From positions 1 through 27,821 of the forward strand of contig DDTJ01000093.1 in NCBI GenBank assembly GCA_002344525.1: a stretch of 27,821 nt of DNA, written 5' to 3'. The translations under genes and the position numbers were made by a program. A model generated the notes under the pieces. The model was not told the DNA's origin. It searched no databases and saw only the letters and a list, made by a program, of their open reading frames with translations. This DNA is from Akkermansiaceae bacterium UBA2367 (GTDB lineage: Bacteria > Verrucomicrobiota > Verrucomicrobiia > Verrucomicrobiales > DEV007). Of this stretch, positions 16,653-24,795 are shown piece after piece (within the stretch, counting starts at the first letter, position 1; each line of letters opens with the position of its first letter).

Positions 16653-17074
16653 TCAAGGGTCCAAGACTTCCTGAACATGCCCGCCGACGTAGCCGACAAT
16701 GCGCGTCGATCCGAAGCGGATGGGGTATTCGATCAGGGGCGTGCGGGGATCGTCGGTATCCTTCAAACCCGGATGGTAGATCATCGGGATTCGAGTTTCC
16801 TGCTTATCGACCGCGTAGAGGAAACTCTCGTCGCCGAGGTAATCGGGATAAAGAGCGTCGAGCGAAGGGGGGGGTAAACTTCTCCATCGTAGTCGGCAGC
16901 GTAGACGCGGCAGGCGATGACGAGATGTTTGATTTGGACCACAGCAGACTTTTTGGGAAGGCTATCCGTCCGGGTCTCCATAGGAAGGGAACTCAAGATC
17001 AACAAGGCGGCGAGGATTGAAAGGACGAGCCACGCAAAGGTCCGGGCGGATCGGATTTTCTTTTCGTCCTTCAT
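16653..17074 (-). pseudogene. Pseudopilin-like (GspG-like) protein, frameshifted at a C8 tract
   Basis: From the ATG at 17074 the product has a hydrophobic N-terminal helix (W-L-V-L-S-I-L-A-A-L-L-I-L). A pseudopilin-like soluble part follows (Q-I-K-H-L-V-I-A-C-R-V-Y-A-A-D-Y-D-G-E-V-Y-P-P). At the C8 run (16867-16874 as G8 on the plus strand) the frame is lost and an unrelated tail ends at 16781. If the tract had one more C, the frame would continue as S-L-D-A-L-Y-P-D-Y-L-G-D-E, through I-E-Y-P-I-R-F-G and V-G-Y-V-G-G-H-V-Q-E-V, to a stop at 16653. That is a natural end for this type. It lacks the classic prepilin peptidase motif G-F-T-L-I-E. A phase-variable tract, a real mutation or a sequencing error are all possible. 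Confidence 0.75.
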
Positions 17075-17259
17075 CCTCTCTATTTCACCCCAGAGTGCCC
17101 GGTTTCGTCAAGCTCAAGCATGACGCAAGGATGATCAAAGAGGGTTGCGTCCCTGACCAGACCCTCTTGAGGGGCCTTGGGGGGCGAAACCTCCTCCCCG
17201 CGATCATTTTTCCCGATTTTTCATTTGTTCAGGGGGCTTAACTAACTATCCTGCTCCTC

Positions 17260-18177
17260 ATGCTTCATCTGGCGGTCCTCGGCAGCGGCAGTTCGGGCAA
17301 CAGCGCCCTTGTCTGCCATGAAGACACCCGCATCCTCGTCGATGCGGGGCTTTCCGCGCGTCAGCTCTGCGTCCGCCTTGGGGAGCTGGGGGTCGATCCC
17401 GACAGCCTCAGCGCCATTGTCCTGACCCACGAGCACGGCGACCACACGAGGGGCTTGGAGGTCTTCTGCCGGAAGCGCCGTCTCCCCGTCTATGCGACGC
17501 TGCACACCTGCGCGGTGGTGCGCGAGGGCTGCTCCGCCGCAGTGGCGTGGCGGCAGTTCGAGGCGGGGGGTTCCTTCCGCGTCGGCGGGGTGGAAATCCA
17601 GTCCTTCTCCGTGCCGCACGACGCGGTCGATCCGGTCGGCTTCCTCTTCGACTGCGGGCGCAGCCGCCTCGGCGTGCTCAGCGACGTGGGCCACGTCACC
17701 CGCATGATCCTCGACCGGCTCCGGGGGGTGGACACGCTTTTCGCCGAGGCGAACTACGACGAGACTTTGCTGATGAACGACACGAAGCGGCCGTGGGCGA
17801 CGAAGCAGCGCATAAGCAACCGGCACGGGCATCTCTCGAACGAGCAGACCGCGGAACTGGTCGCGGCGGTGGCCGGGCCGAATCTCCACCGCGTCGTCCT
17901 CGGGCATCTCAGCAGCGATTGCAACACGCCGGAGATCGCCGCCGCCGCAGTGGCCAAACGGCTTCGTTCCGAGGGCCACGAAGGCGTGTCGGTGGAATGC
18001 GCGGCCCGCCACGCCGCCATCCCGCTGCGCCCGGTGGCGCGGGCCGTGTCGGCGGCGATCCCGATCGCGGAAGAAATCCCTGCGGATTCGCCGAGGCTGT
18101 GCGAAGCTGTCCGCGCCGCGACCGCGCCGCCCGCTTCCCCTGCTCCGGAATGGAGCCAAGGGGAATGGGCTTTTTGA
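17260..18177 (+). CDS. MBL-fold metallo-hydrolase (YycJ/WalJ-like)
   Basis: The 305-aa cytoplasmic protein opens with L-A-V-L-G-S-G-S-S-G-N-S, the hallmark of the YycJ/WalJ branch of metallo-beta-lactamase-fold hydrolases. It has the zinc motif T-H-E-H-G-D-H (about residue 57), then L-S-D-V-G-H, A-N-Y-D, and a late L-G-H-L-S motif. WalJ-type proteins are proposed 5'-3' exonucleases acting in replication-associated repair. The last 60 residues are alanine- and proline-rich and look nonconserved. The 185-base gap upstream (17075-17259) holds no recognisable gene; a short AT-rich stretch at 17210-17230 may belong to its promoter. trpE follows after 36 bases. Confidence 0.9.
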   Translation: MLHLAVLGSGSSGNSALVCHEDTRILVDAGLSARQLCVRLGELGVDPDSLSAIVLTHEHGDHTRGLEVFCRKRRLPVYATLHTCAVVREGCSAAVAWRQFEAGGSFRVGGVEIQSFSVPHDAVDPVGFLFDCGRSRLGVLSDVGHVTRMILDRLRGVDTLFAEANYDETLLMNDTKRPWATKQRISNRHGHLSNEQTAELVAAVAGPNLHRVVLGHLSSDCNTPEIAAAAVAKRLRSEGHEGVSVECAARHAAIPLRPVARAVSAAIPIAEEIPADSPRLCEAVRAATAPPASPAPEWSQGEWAF

Positions 18178-18213
18178 AATCCGGTCGCGCCGCCCTTTGC
18201 CCACGCCCCCGCG

Positions 18214-19728
18214 ATGACCGTGCTGAAACCGTCTTTCGAGGAATTCTCGTCTCTCTCGGAGAGGGGCAACCTCGTACCCGTGTGGACCGAGCTGGCGGCG
18301 GACTACGAGACGCCGGTCTCGGTCTATCAGAAACTGAGCGAAGGTCAGGAGACGACCAGCTTCCTCCTCGAATCGGCGGAGAACAGCGATCAGATCGGGC
18401 GCTACTCCTTCCTCGGGACGCGGCCCCGTCTGGAGCTCCGCGCCCGTGGACGCACCCTCTTCCTGCGCGAGGGAGGGCAGGGGGCTTTCCAGACCCGCGA
18501 GCTGCCCGAGGCCGAGGGCGACCCGATGCACGAGCTGGAGCGGATCATGTCGCGCTTCCGTCCCGTCGCGGTGGAGGGCCTGCCGGTCTTCGCGGGCGGG
18601 GCGGTCGGCTTCCTCGGCTACGACATGGTGCGCTTTTTCGAGCCGACGGTGCCGCCTCCTCAGGACGAGGGGCTGGGGCTGCCGGACATGGCTTTCGTGA
18701 TCACCGAGACGCTCGTGATCTTCGACCACCGCTTCCGCAAGCTGCAGGTCGTGGCGAACCTTTGCACCGACGACTTCCCCGACGCCGCGAGCGCCTACGC
18801 CGCCGCCCGGGAGCGCATCGACGGCATCATCGAGGCGCTGCGCAAGCCGCGCACCTTCACGCCCTTCCCGCTGATGACCGAGCCTCCGGAATCCCCGGTG
18901 CGCAGCAACACGACGCGGGAGGAATACGAGGACATGGTGCGGCAGGCGAAGGAATACATCCTCGCGGGCGACGTGTTCCAAGTGGTGCCCTCGCAGCGTT
19001 TCGAGAGCGACTACGCGGGGCGGCCCATCGACCTCTACCGGGCGCTGCGCCACGTCAATCCCTCGCCCTACATGTTCTGCCTCCAGTTCGGCGAGGAGTT
19101 CGCCCTCGTCGGCAGCTCGCCCGAGGTCCATGTCCAGGCGATCGAGGGCCGCATCCGCATCCGCCCCATCGCGGGAACGCGCTGGCGCGGAAAGACGCCG
19201 GAGGAGGACGAAGCCCTCGCTCAGGAGCTGCTCGCCGATCCGAAGGAGCGGGCCGAGCACGTCATGCTCGTCGATCTGGCACGGAACGACGTGGGCCGTG
19301 TCGCCGAATACGCCTCGGTCGAGGTCAGCGAATTCATGATCGTGGAGCGCTACAGCCACGTCATGCACATCGTCTCGAACGTGCGGGGGCGGCTCCGCGC
19401 CGGGCAGGGCGCCTACGACGTGATGCGCGCGACCTTCCCCGCCGGGACGGTCAGCGGCAGTCCGAAAGTCCGAGCCATGCAGATCATCGACGAGTTGGAG
19501 AAATCGAAGCGCGGGGCCTACGCCGGGGCGGTGGGCTATTTCGGCTTCGACGGGAACCACGACAGTTGCATCGCCCTGCGCACCGTCGTCTTGAAGGACG
19601 GCAAAGCCTACGTCCAGACCGGAGCGGGCGTCGTCGCCGATTCGGTCCCGGCGAACGAGTACGAGGAGACGGTGAACAAGGCCAAGGGCATGATGCGGGC
19701 CATCGAACGGGCGAAGCTGTTGGAGTAG
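18214..19728 (+). CDS. trpE: Anthranilate synthase component I
   Basis: TrpE converts chorismate and ammonia to anthranilate, the first committed step of tryptophan synthesis; glutamine-dependent activity needs TrpG. The 504-aa protein has the N-terminal tryptophan feedback motif L-L-E-S (51-54) with a serine ten residues on. The C-terminal chorismate-binding domain contains L-V-G-S-S-P-E-V, R-P-I-A-G-T-R-W-R-G, D-L-A-R-N-D-V-G-R, F-P-A-G-T-V-S-G-S-P-K and G-A-V-G-Y-F. This distinguishes it from PabB and isochorismate synthases. trpG and the other trp genes are not adjacent. It follows the MBL-fold gene closely and ends at an inverted repeat. No leader peptide or attenuator is visible upstream. 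Confidence 0.95.
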   Translation: MTVLKPSFEEFSSLSERGNLVPVWTELAADYETPVSVYQKLSEGQETTSFLLESAENSDQIGRYSFLGTRPRLELRARGRTLFLREGGQGAFQTRELPEAEGDPMHELERIMSRFRPVAVEGLPVFAGGAVGFLGYDMVRFFEPTVPPPQDEGLGLPDMAFVITETLVIFDHRFRKLQVVANLCTDDFPDAASAYAAARERIDGIIEALRKPRTFTPFPLMTEPPESPVRSNTTREEYEDMVRQAKEYILAGDVFQVVPSQRFESDYAGRPIDLYRALRHVNPSPYMFCLQFGEEFALVGSSPEVHVQAIEGRIRIRPIAGTRWRGKTPEEDEALAQELLADPKERAEHVMLVDLARNDVGRVAEYASVEVSEFMIVERYSHVMHIVSNVRGRLRAGQGAYDVMRATFPAGTVSGSPKVRAMQIIDELEKSKRGAYAGAVGYFGFDGNHDSCIALRTVVLKDGKAYVQTGAGVVADSVPANEYEETVNKAKGMMRAIERAKLLE

Positions 19729-19733
19729 TTGGG

Positions 19734-19798
19734 GTCATGGGTCATGGGTCATGAGGAGTGCTCTTCTCCGCACTCGTGACTCGTGACCCGTGACTCAC
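19734..19798. repeat. Inverted repeat built from short direct repeats, between convergent genes
   Basis: The left arm 19734-19760 consists of gtcatgg units and the right arm 19771-19798 of gtgactc-type units. The two arms are imperfect reverse complements with a 10-base loop. It begins six bases after the trpE stop and includes the 3' end of the opposing four-cysteine gene, encoding its last residues (V-S-H-G-S-R-V-T-S). It may terminate transcription in both directions and looks like a dispersed intergenic element. Confidence 0.6.
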
Positions 19799-20398
19799 GC
19801 TCCGCGCCACCTTGGCCAGTTCGCGCGCCCGGCTCACCGCGAAGGTGCAGGCCTCCGTGCAAAGCAGGGGGAGGTGGCCCGTTTCCGCCGTGATCGTTTC
19901 GGCGGGATCGCCTTCGTCGATGGGCCAGGCGATCTGCCGCAGGCAGCCCGCGTCGCAGAGTTCGCGGCGAAGGCGCTCCGCCATCGCGTCGTCGATGGTG
20001 TTGGCGAGGCGGTACATCCCCGTCTGACGACCGAGGGTGCGGCGCAGGGGGACGGGGGGCAGTTCCCCCTTGGCGTAGGCGGCCCAAGCCGCGAAAAGGC
20101 CGGGATAGATTGCGTCGAGGCGGGCGAGGAATTCGCGGGGGCAGCCTGTCTCCGTCCGCCAGCCGCGCTTCAGGCCGGGCGCGGTCTTGAGGGGGCGGTA
20201 GCCGCCGTCGGCGTCGGATTTGGCCAGATCGCGCAGGTCGCGGACGGAGTCGATCCCTTCCAAGCCGCCCGCCGTGTCCGCGTCGTCGCGATGCCGCGCC
20301 TCGAAGCGTCCGTCGTCGAGGCGGGAGAGGCGCAGCTCCCCGAATTCCAGTGCGGTCCCGGCGGGCAGCCGGGCGGCGAGTTCGTCGGCGAGGCTCAT
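19742..20398 (-). CDS. DR2241-type four-cysteine (probable 4Fe-4S) protein
   Basis: The 218-aa protein starts at an ATG that overlaps the stop of the CbiX-like gene by four bases. It resembles the C-terminal part of Deinococcus DR2241: a beta-rich stabilising segment (A-L-E-F-G-E-L-R-L, G-L-E-G-I-D-S-V-R-D-L-R-D-L-A), P-L-K-T-A-P-x-L-K-R-G-W, and then two C-x3-C pairs (Cys148/152 and Cys180/184) suited to an iron-sulfur cluster. An extra Cys86 is present. In DR2241 this region is joined to a CbiX-like chelatase domain; here the two are separate, coupled genes. The reaction is unknown. The final dozen residues derive from the intergenic inverted repeat and are probably not part of the conserved fold. 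Confidence 0.75.
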   Translation of the reverse strand: MSLADELAARLPAGTALEFGELRLSRLDDGRFEARHRDDADTAGGLEGIDSVRDLRDLAKSDADGGYRPLKTAPGLKRGWRTETGCPREFLARLDAIYPGLFAAWAAYAKGELPPVPLRRTLGRQTGMYRLANTIDDAMAERLRRELCDAGCLRQIAWPIDEGDPAETITAETGHLPLLCTEACTFAVSRARELAKVARSVSHGSRVTSAEKSTPHDP

Positions 20399-21210
20399 GG
20401 GTGGTAATGTTCGTCGAAACAGGCGACTTGGTCGACGATGACCCCGGCGAGCGAGGGGTCGGTGCCGATGGCGGAGCCATACCACAGGGTGCGGTCGCCG
20501 AAGCGATGGGGGTTTTGCCGGAAAATCTCGCGCTGGCTCGCGGCGGCGGTCGGCTCGCTTTCGATCCCGAGGAGCACGGGGATGTCCTGATAGCTGTGGA
20601 GTCCGTCGGCGATGAAGAAGGGCACGACCACGACATTCGGCGTGTCGGTCAGCATGCGCCAGTCGGCGACGTAGGGGGCCTCCTCCATGTAGGCGTCGAG
20701 GACGCGGGCGAAGGGCGTCTCCCCCGCGCGGATCGCCTCAACTTGGGTCTGGATCGCCTCGGTCGATTTCTCGTTCAGCCCGGTGCCGTGGCCGACGACG
20801 ATCAGCGAGGTCTCCTCGGGCCGGGCCGAGCCGTCGAGCATCTCCAAGGCCCGTTTCGTGAGTAGCCCGGTCATCGCCGGATGGATCCCGACCGGGTCGC
20901 AGTAGTGGAGGACGAGGTCGCCGCGCCGCGTCGTCGGTCCTGTCAGCTCCAGTTCGCGGGGCAGGACCTCGCGGGTGAAGTAGCCCTCGCTGATGAAATT
21001 TGGCACGAGGTAGACCTCGCGCTCCTCGATCATTGGCCAGATCTGGCGGAAGCTGGGCTCCTCCTTCCAGAAGGCGCAATGCACGCTGCCGAACTGCCCG
21101 CTCGACGCGATGGTCTCGGCGTGGTCCCAGCAGGGCTGCGACGAGTCGGGGTTCTCGGTCGAGCCGTGGCCGAGGATGAGAAGGGCGCTGTCCGGTTTCG
21201 AGACGGGCAT
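20395..21210 (-). CDS. CbiX/sirohydrochlorin chelatase-like protein (DR2241 family)
   Basis: The 271-aa protein has two CbiX-like halves. The first has L-G-H-G-S (His15) and N-F-I-S-E-G-Y-F-T-R-E (71-81). The second has V-V-G-H-G-T (His141) and V-V-V-P-F-F-I-A-D-G-L-H-S-Y (His205). The duplicated H-G-S/T motifs and the later His are the metal- and tetrapyrrole-handling residues of class II chelatases, which insert Co2+ or Fe2+ into sirohydrochlorin. Its coupling to the four-cysteine protein marks it as DR2241-type rather than an ordinary siroheme or cobalamin enzyme, so the substrate is open. No cobalamin or siroheme genes are nearby. The start ATG is at 21210. Confidence 0.82.
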   Translation of the reverse strand: MPVSKPDSALLILGHGSTENPDSSQPCWDHAETIASSGQFGSVHCAFWKEEPSFRQIWPMIEEREVYLVPNFISEGYFTREVLPRELELTGPTTRRGDLVLHYCDPVGIHPAMTGLLTKRALEMLDGSARPEETSLIVVGHGTGLNEKSTEAIQTQVEAIRAGETPFARVLDAYMEEAPYVADWRMLTDTPNVVVVPFFIADGLHSYQDIPVLLGIESEPTAAASQREIFRQNPHRFGDRTLWYGSAIGTDPSLAGVIVDQVACFDEHYHP

Positions 21211-21336
21211 GGGGCAGGGGAGGGGATTGTGAAAGATTCTCGGGAAAATTCCGTATTTATCAGAAATTTAGATTGCTTAACCATTCCAAATTCCCCATCT
21301 TTCCCTCAGGATAGCCCGAGGGGGCGGACGTGTAAA
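21211..21336. promoter_or_regulatory. AT-rich divergent promoter region
   Basis: This 126-base gap separates the divergent CbiX-like and PepSY-like genes. It contains the most AT-rich stretch of the surroundings (about 21240-21300) and so probably holds both promoters; no exact -10/-35 boxes are asserted. A 5-bp hairpin (CCCTC at 21303-21307, GAGGG at 21318-21322) lies 14 bases upstream of the rightward start. Confidence 0.35.
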
Positions 21337-21921
21337 ATGAGAGGCCACTGGATCGTTGCGATGTTCGTCTTTTTGGCGATGGCGGGATGCGCCGTCGCGT
21401 CCGGCGAAGGGGTCGCGAAGGAGGAGGAGGCGCTGGACGCCCTCGACGCCTTCTCGAAGTCCGCCCGCCTCGATCCCGGCGAGGTCGTCCTTGGCATGGT
21501 CGGTTTCTACGGCCAGCCTCAGCCGGTGCAGTGGCTCATCCTCACGGGGAAGCCGGGCGGCCCTCTCCGCGAATCGGTCGTCGCCCGCGGCCGGGTGCTC
21601 GCGGAGCGGAAGTTTTCGCCTTTGCCGGGACAGGATCTGCCCCACCTGCCTCTCGTGCGCGAGACCTTGAAACTGTCCTCCGCCAGGGCCTTCCGCATCG
21701 CCGAGACGCGAGCGAGGTCGCGCCGGACCGCTTTCGACAGCGCCCATTTCCAATTGCGCGTCCGCGACGAGGGGGCCGAGCCGGTCTGGATGCTGAGCCT
21801 GCTCAACTCCGCCCAGGTCTCCGTTGGGATCGTCTATGTCTCCGCCCACAGCGGCGAAATCCTGCGCGAGACCTGGACGCATCCGCCGCGACCGGACGAT
21901 GCGAAGGTCTCGGCGCGATGA
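21337..21921 (+). CDS. Exported PepSY-like protein
   Basis: The 194-aa protein starts at the ATG at 21337. It has a hydrophobic leader ending A-M-A-G-C-A-V-A-S (Cys18), which could be a lipoprotein site, although Met at -3 is unusual, or an ordinary signal peptidase site. The remainder is soluble. The segment V-S-V-G-I-V-Y-V-S-A-H-S-G-E-I-L-R near the C-terminus resembles the end of a PepSY domain, a protease-inhibitor or binding module found in secreted and periplasmic proteins. No catalytic motif is seen. The sulfatase starts 66 bases downstream on the same strand. Assignment beyond exported, PepSY-like is not supported. Confidence 0.7.
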   Translation: MRGHWIVAMFVFLAMAGCAVASGEGVAKEEEALDALDAFSKSARLDPGEVVLGMVGFYGQPQPVQWLILTGKPGGPLRESVVARGRVLAERKFSPLPGQDLPHLPLVRETLKLSSARAFRIAETRARSRRTAFDSAHFQLRVRDEGAEPVWMLSLLNSAQVSVGIVYVSAHSGEILRETWTHPPRPDDAKVSAR

Positions 21922-21987
21922 GGCGAGGGTTTGCCTTGCGCGGGACGATCCTTTCCGCCAGACTTGGATGAGTCTCCTTCGTCCGCG

Positions 21988-23535
21988 ATGCGCCGCCTTT
22001 CCCTCCTTGTCCTCGCGTCCTTCCTTTTCGCCCCGCTTCGCGCCGCCGACCCGCCCCGTTTGCCGAACCTCGTCGTCTTCCTCGTCGACGATATGGGTGT
22101 GATGGACACGTCCGTGCCCTTCCTCACCGACATGGAGGGGAAGCCGGTGCGCCATCCCCTGAACGAACTCTACCGCACCCCCTCGATGGAGCGGCTCGCC
22201 GCCCGGGGGACGCGCTTCAGCCAGTTCTACGCGATGAGCGTCTGCTCGCCCACCCGCCTCTCCATCCTGACGGGCCAGAACGCCGCTCGGCACCGCACCA
22301 CGAACTGGATCAACCCTTGGGAGAACAACGCCGGACCGCAGGGGCCGCCGGACTGGAACTGGCAGGGGTTGAAACGGGGCGACACCACCCTCGCCGGGCA
22401 GCTTCGCGAACGCGGCTACCGCACCCTCCATGTCGGCAAGGCCCATTTCGGTCCCGAAGGCAGCGAGGGAGCCGATCCCGCCAAGCTCGGCTTCGAGGTC
22501 AATCTCGCGGGCCGTTCCATCGGCGCGCCCGGCAGCTACTACGGCGAGAACCACTACGGGGCCTTGGGCAAGCGGGCGAGAAGCGCCGTACCCGGTCTCG
22601 AAGCCTACCACGGGACGGACACGTTCCTGACGGAAGCCCTCACGCTCGAAGCCAACAAGCTCCTCGCCGAATCGGTGAAGGGCGGACGGCCTTTCTTTCT
22701 CTATTTGGCCCACTACGCCGTCCATTCCCCCTTCGAGCCCGACCCGCGTTTCGCGGCGCATTACGCGGATTCCGGCTTGTCGGAAAAGGCCCAAGCCTTC
22801 GCGACCTTGATCGAGGGCATGGACAAGAGCCTCGGCGATCTCCTCGACCAGCTCGAAGCCCTCGGCGTCGCGGAGAACACCCTCGTCCTTTTCCTCGGCG
22901 ACAACGGCAGCGACGCGCCCCTTGGGGACCCGCACGCCGTCGCCTGCGCCGCTCCGCTGCGCGGGAAGAAAGGCGCGCACTACGAGGGCGGGATGCGCGT
23001 GCCCTTCATCGCGGCTTGGGCCGCGCCCGATCCGGGAAACCCTTGGCAGAAAAGGCTGCCCATCGCGGCGGGGGGCGTACAGGGTCAGGTCGCGAACGTG
23101 ACCGACATGTTTCCCACCCTGCTCGGCCTCGTCGAGGCGATGCCGGACCCTGACAAACACCCCGTCGATGGCCGTCCCCTCGGTCGGCTCCTTGCGGGAA
23201 GGCGGGACCCGGAGCGGCCCGAGCAATTCCTCATGCACTATCCGCACTGCCCCCACCGCAGCAATTACTTCACCGTCTGGCGGGACGGAGACTGGAAGCT
23301 GATCCACCACGCCCTCCCGGAAATCCCGGCCCAAGGCGGCTCGATCCAGTTTGACGGCGGACGCTACGAGTTGTTCCATCTGAAGGACGATCTTTCCGAG
23401 CAGCGGAACCTCGCCGACGCGGAACCGGAGGAGTTGAGGAGGATGGTGGTCGGCATGAGGACCGAACTGGACCGCATGAAGGCCCTGCCTCCCGTCGACG
23501 CCGAGGGCCGCCCGATTTTGCCGGAATTGCCTTGA
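21988..23535 (+). CDS. Secreted sulfatase (type I, formylglycine-dependent)
   Basis: The 515-aa protein has a signal peptide (M-R-R-L-S-L-L-V-L-A ... A-P-L-R-A-A) and the alkaline-phosphatase/sulfatase fold. The signature C-S-P-T-R places the cysteine to be converted to formylglycine at residue 86, followed by L-T-G-Q-N-A-A-R-H. Calcium-site residues appear in L-V-D-D-M-G, and late in F-L-G-D-N-G-S-D. A lysine/histidine pair occurs at V-G-K-A-H-F-G. Such enzymes remove sulfate from sulfated polysaccharides or small esters and are abundant in PVC bacteria. It needs a maturase encoded elsewhere, because the FGE-like protein in this window lacks the FGE cysteines. The kelch-like gene follows without a gap. 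Confidence 0.94.
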   Translation: MRRLSLLVLASFLFAPLRAADPPRLPNLVVFLVDDMGVMDTSVPFLTDMEGKPVRHPLNELYRTPSMERLAARGTRFSQFYAMSVCSPTRLSILTGQNAARHRTTNWINPWENNAGPQGPPDWNWQGLKRGDTTLAGQLRERGYRTLHVGKAHFGPEGSEGADPAKLGFEVNLAGRSIGAPGSYYGENHYGALGKRARSAVPGLEAYHGTDTFLTEALTLEANKLLAESVKGGRPFFLYLAHYAVHSPFEPDPRFAAHYADSGLSEKAQAFATLIEGMDKSLGDLLDQLEALGVAENTLVLFLGDNGSDAPLGDPHAVACAAPLRGKKGAHYEGGMRVPFIAAWAAPDPGNPWQKRLPIAAGGVQGQVANVTDMFPTLLGLVEAMPDPDKHPVDGRPLGRLLAGRRDPERPEQFLMHYPHCPHRSNYFTVWRDGDWKLIHHALPEIPAQGGSIQFDGGRYELFHLKDDLSEQRNLADAEPEELRRMVVGMRTELDRMKALPPVDAEGRPILPELP

Positions 23536-24540
23536 ATGACCCTGATGAAAACCGTTTTCCTATACCTCTTCACCCCGCTTCTCACCACCACCCTCCTCGC
23601 GGAGGAGCCGGACTGGGTCCTTGAATCCACCGCCCCTTGGCGGGCGCGGGATTCGCAAGCCGAATACGCCTTCGGCGACCGCCTCTGGATTCTTGGCGGC
23701 TGGTTCCGCTCCGACGAAGCGCCGCCGCGCGACTTTTGGTCCTCGCCCGACGGGATCGCGTGGACGCGCGTGACGGACGCGACCCCCATGCTCCACACCG
23801 ACCTGCCCATGAACGCTGTCTTCCGCGGGCGGATGTGGCATCTCGGCGGCTGGTACAACGGGCGGCTCCCCGGCCACTCCGCGAGCAACCAGGTCTGGGC
23901 CTCGGAGAACGGGACGGATTGGGAGCAGGTCGCCGAAGCGGCCCCGTGGTCCGCGCGCCTCGCCGGGGTCGCGCTTGAGTTCAAGGACCGCCTTTGGCTC
24001 CTCGGCGGCACGGAGAACTACTACTTCGGCGACGAATCCAGTTTGAAAAACGACGTCTGGTCCTCCGCCGACGGCCGGGAGTGGAGGCTCGAAACCGCGT
24101 CGGCCCCTTGGTCGCCGAGGGCCTATCATCAGGCCGTGGTTCTGAACGGGCGCATCTACCTCTTCGGCGGGGGGAACTACGTGCCCGACTACCGTGCCAC
24201 GAACGAGGTCTGGTCCTCGGAGAACGGCATCGACTGGGTGCTCGAAACGGAATCGGCGGAATGGGTTCCGCGGCTCTGGTTCACCGCCGCCGTCTACCGG
24301 AACCGGATGTGGGTGCTGGGCGGATGGGCGAAGGAGACGGACAACTTCGGTGATGTCTGGCACTCCGCCGACGGACGGCATTGGGAGAAGCTTGAGACCC
24401 GCACCTGCTGGAAGGCGCGGCACGAGCATTCTGCCCTCGTCTTCCGCGACCGCCTCTGGATCGCGGGCGGCCACGCGAGACCCCTGTCGAGCGAGGTGTG
24501 GTCGCTGCATCTGCCGGAGAATTTCGGGGAGGACCGCTGA
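23536..24540 (+). CDS. Secreted kelch-like beta-propeller protein
   Basis: The ATG at 23536 directly follows the sulfatase stop codon; a second ATG at 23545 (M-K-T-V-F-L-Y-L-F) gives a better signal peptide. The 334-aa product (331 from the second start) is exported and made of repeated blades. Each contains a strand such as D-R-L-W-I-L-G-G-W and a W-S-S-x-D/E-G or W-A-S-E-N-G turn with a D-W/E-W, at roughly 50-residue intervals. This is the pattern of kelch-type propellers, here five to six blades. No enzyme residues are evident; propellers of this kind bind ligands or other proteins. Its tight coupling to the sulfatase suggests joint action on a sulfated substrate. Confidence 0.85.
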   Translation: MTLMKTVFLYLFTPLLTTTLLAEEPDWVLESTAPWRARDSQAEYAFGDRLWILGGWFRSDEAPPRDFWSSPDGIAWTRVTDATPMLHTDLPMNAVFRGRMWHLGGWYNGRLPGHSASNQVWASENGTDWEQVAEAAPWSARLAGVALEFKDRLWLLGGTENYYFGDESSLKNDVWSSADGREWRLETASAPWSPRAYHQAVVLNGRIYLFGGGNYVPDYRATNEVWSSENGIDWVLETESAEWVPRLWFTAAVYRNRMWVLGGWAKETDNFGDVWHSADGRHWEKLETRTCWKARHEHSALVFRDRLWIAGGHARPLSSEVWSLHLPENFGEDR

Positions 24541-24547
24541 CTGTTGA

Positions 24548-24795
24548 CCGCTGCGCGGGACCGCTGATTGGCGCTGATCTCCGCTGATTTTTTGATGGCT
24601 TGCTGACGGTGTAGAGAAATTCGTGAGAATTTCTCCTCTTCGGCGCTCCAAACGATGTTCGGGGTGGGAGAAATTGCCTTCGGCGATCCGTTCCGTATTC
24701 TCACGAATTTCTCTACGACGCCATCGAGGGCCTTTTCCTGCCTCCCCGACAAAATCAGCGGAGATCAGCGCCAATCAGTGGTCCCCGCGCAGCGG
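24548..24795. mobile_element. MITE-like palindromic element with nested inverted repeats
   Basis: Outer arms 24548-24591 and 24751-24795 are reverse complements over about 44 bases with one mismatch and one indel. Inside, 24611-24630 and 24697-24716 form a perfect 20-bp inverted repeat. Further in, 24628-24636 pairs with 24667-24675. The element begins eight bases after the kelch gene stop and ends 55 bases before the permease ATG, and it has no credible gene. It could fold as one long hairpin or cruciform. The form suggests a non-autonomous element or a dispersed intergenic repeat; target-site duplications were not identified. Confidence 0.65.

Noticed and set aside
17242..19560. Very long open frame antisense to the MBL-fold and trpE genes (over 770 codons)
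   Set aside because: High-GC sequence keeps the antisense frame open. Its translation is low-complexity and rich in Arg, His, Gly and Val with no family motifs, while the plus strand encodes two clear enzymes.
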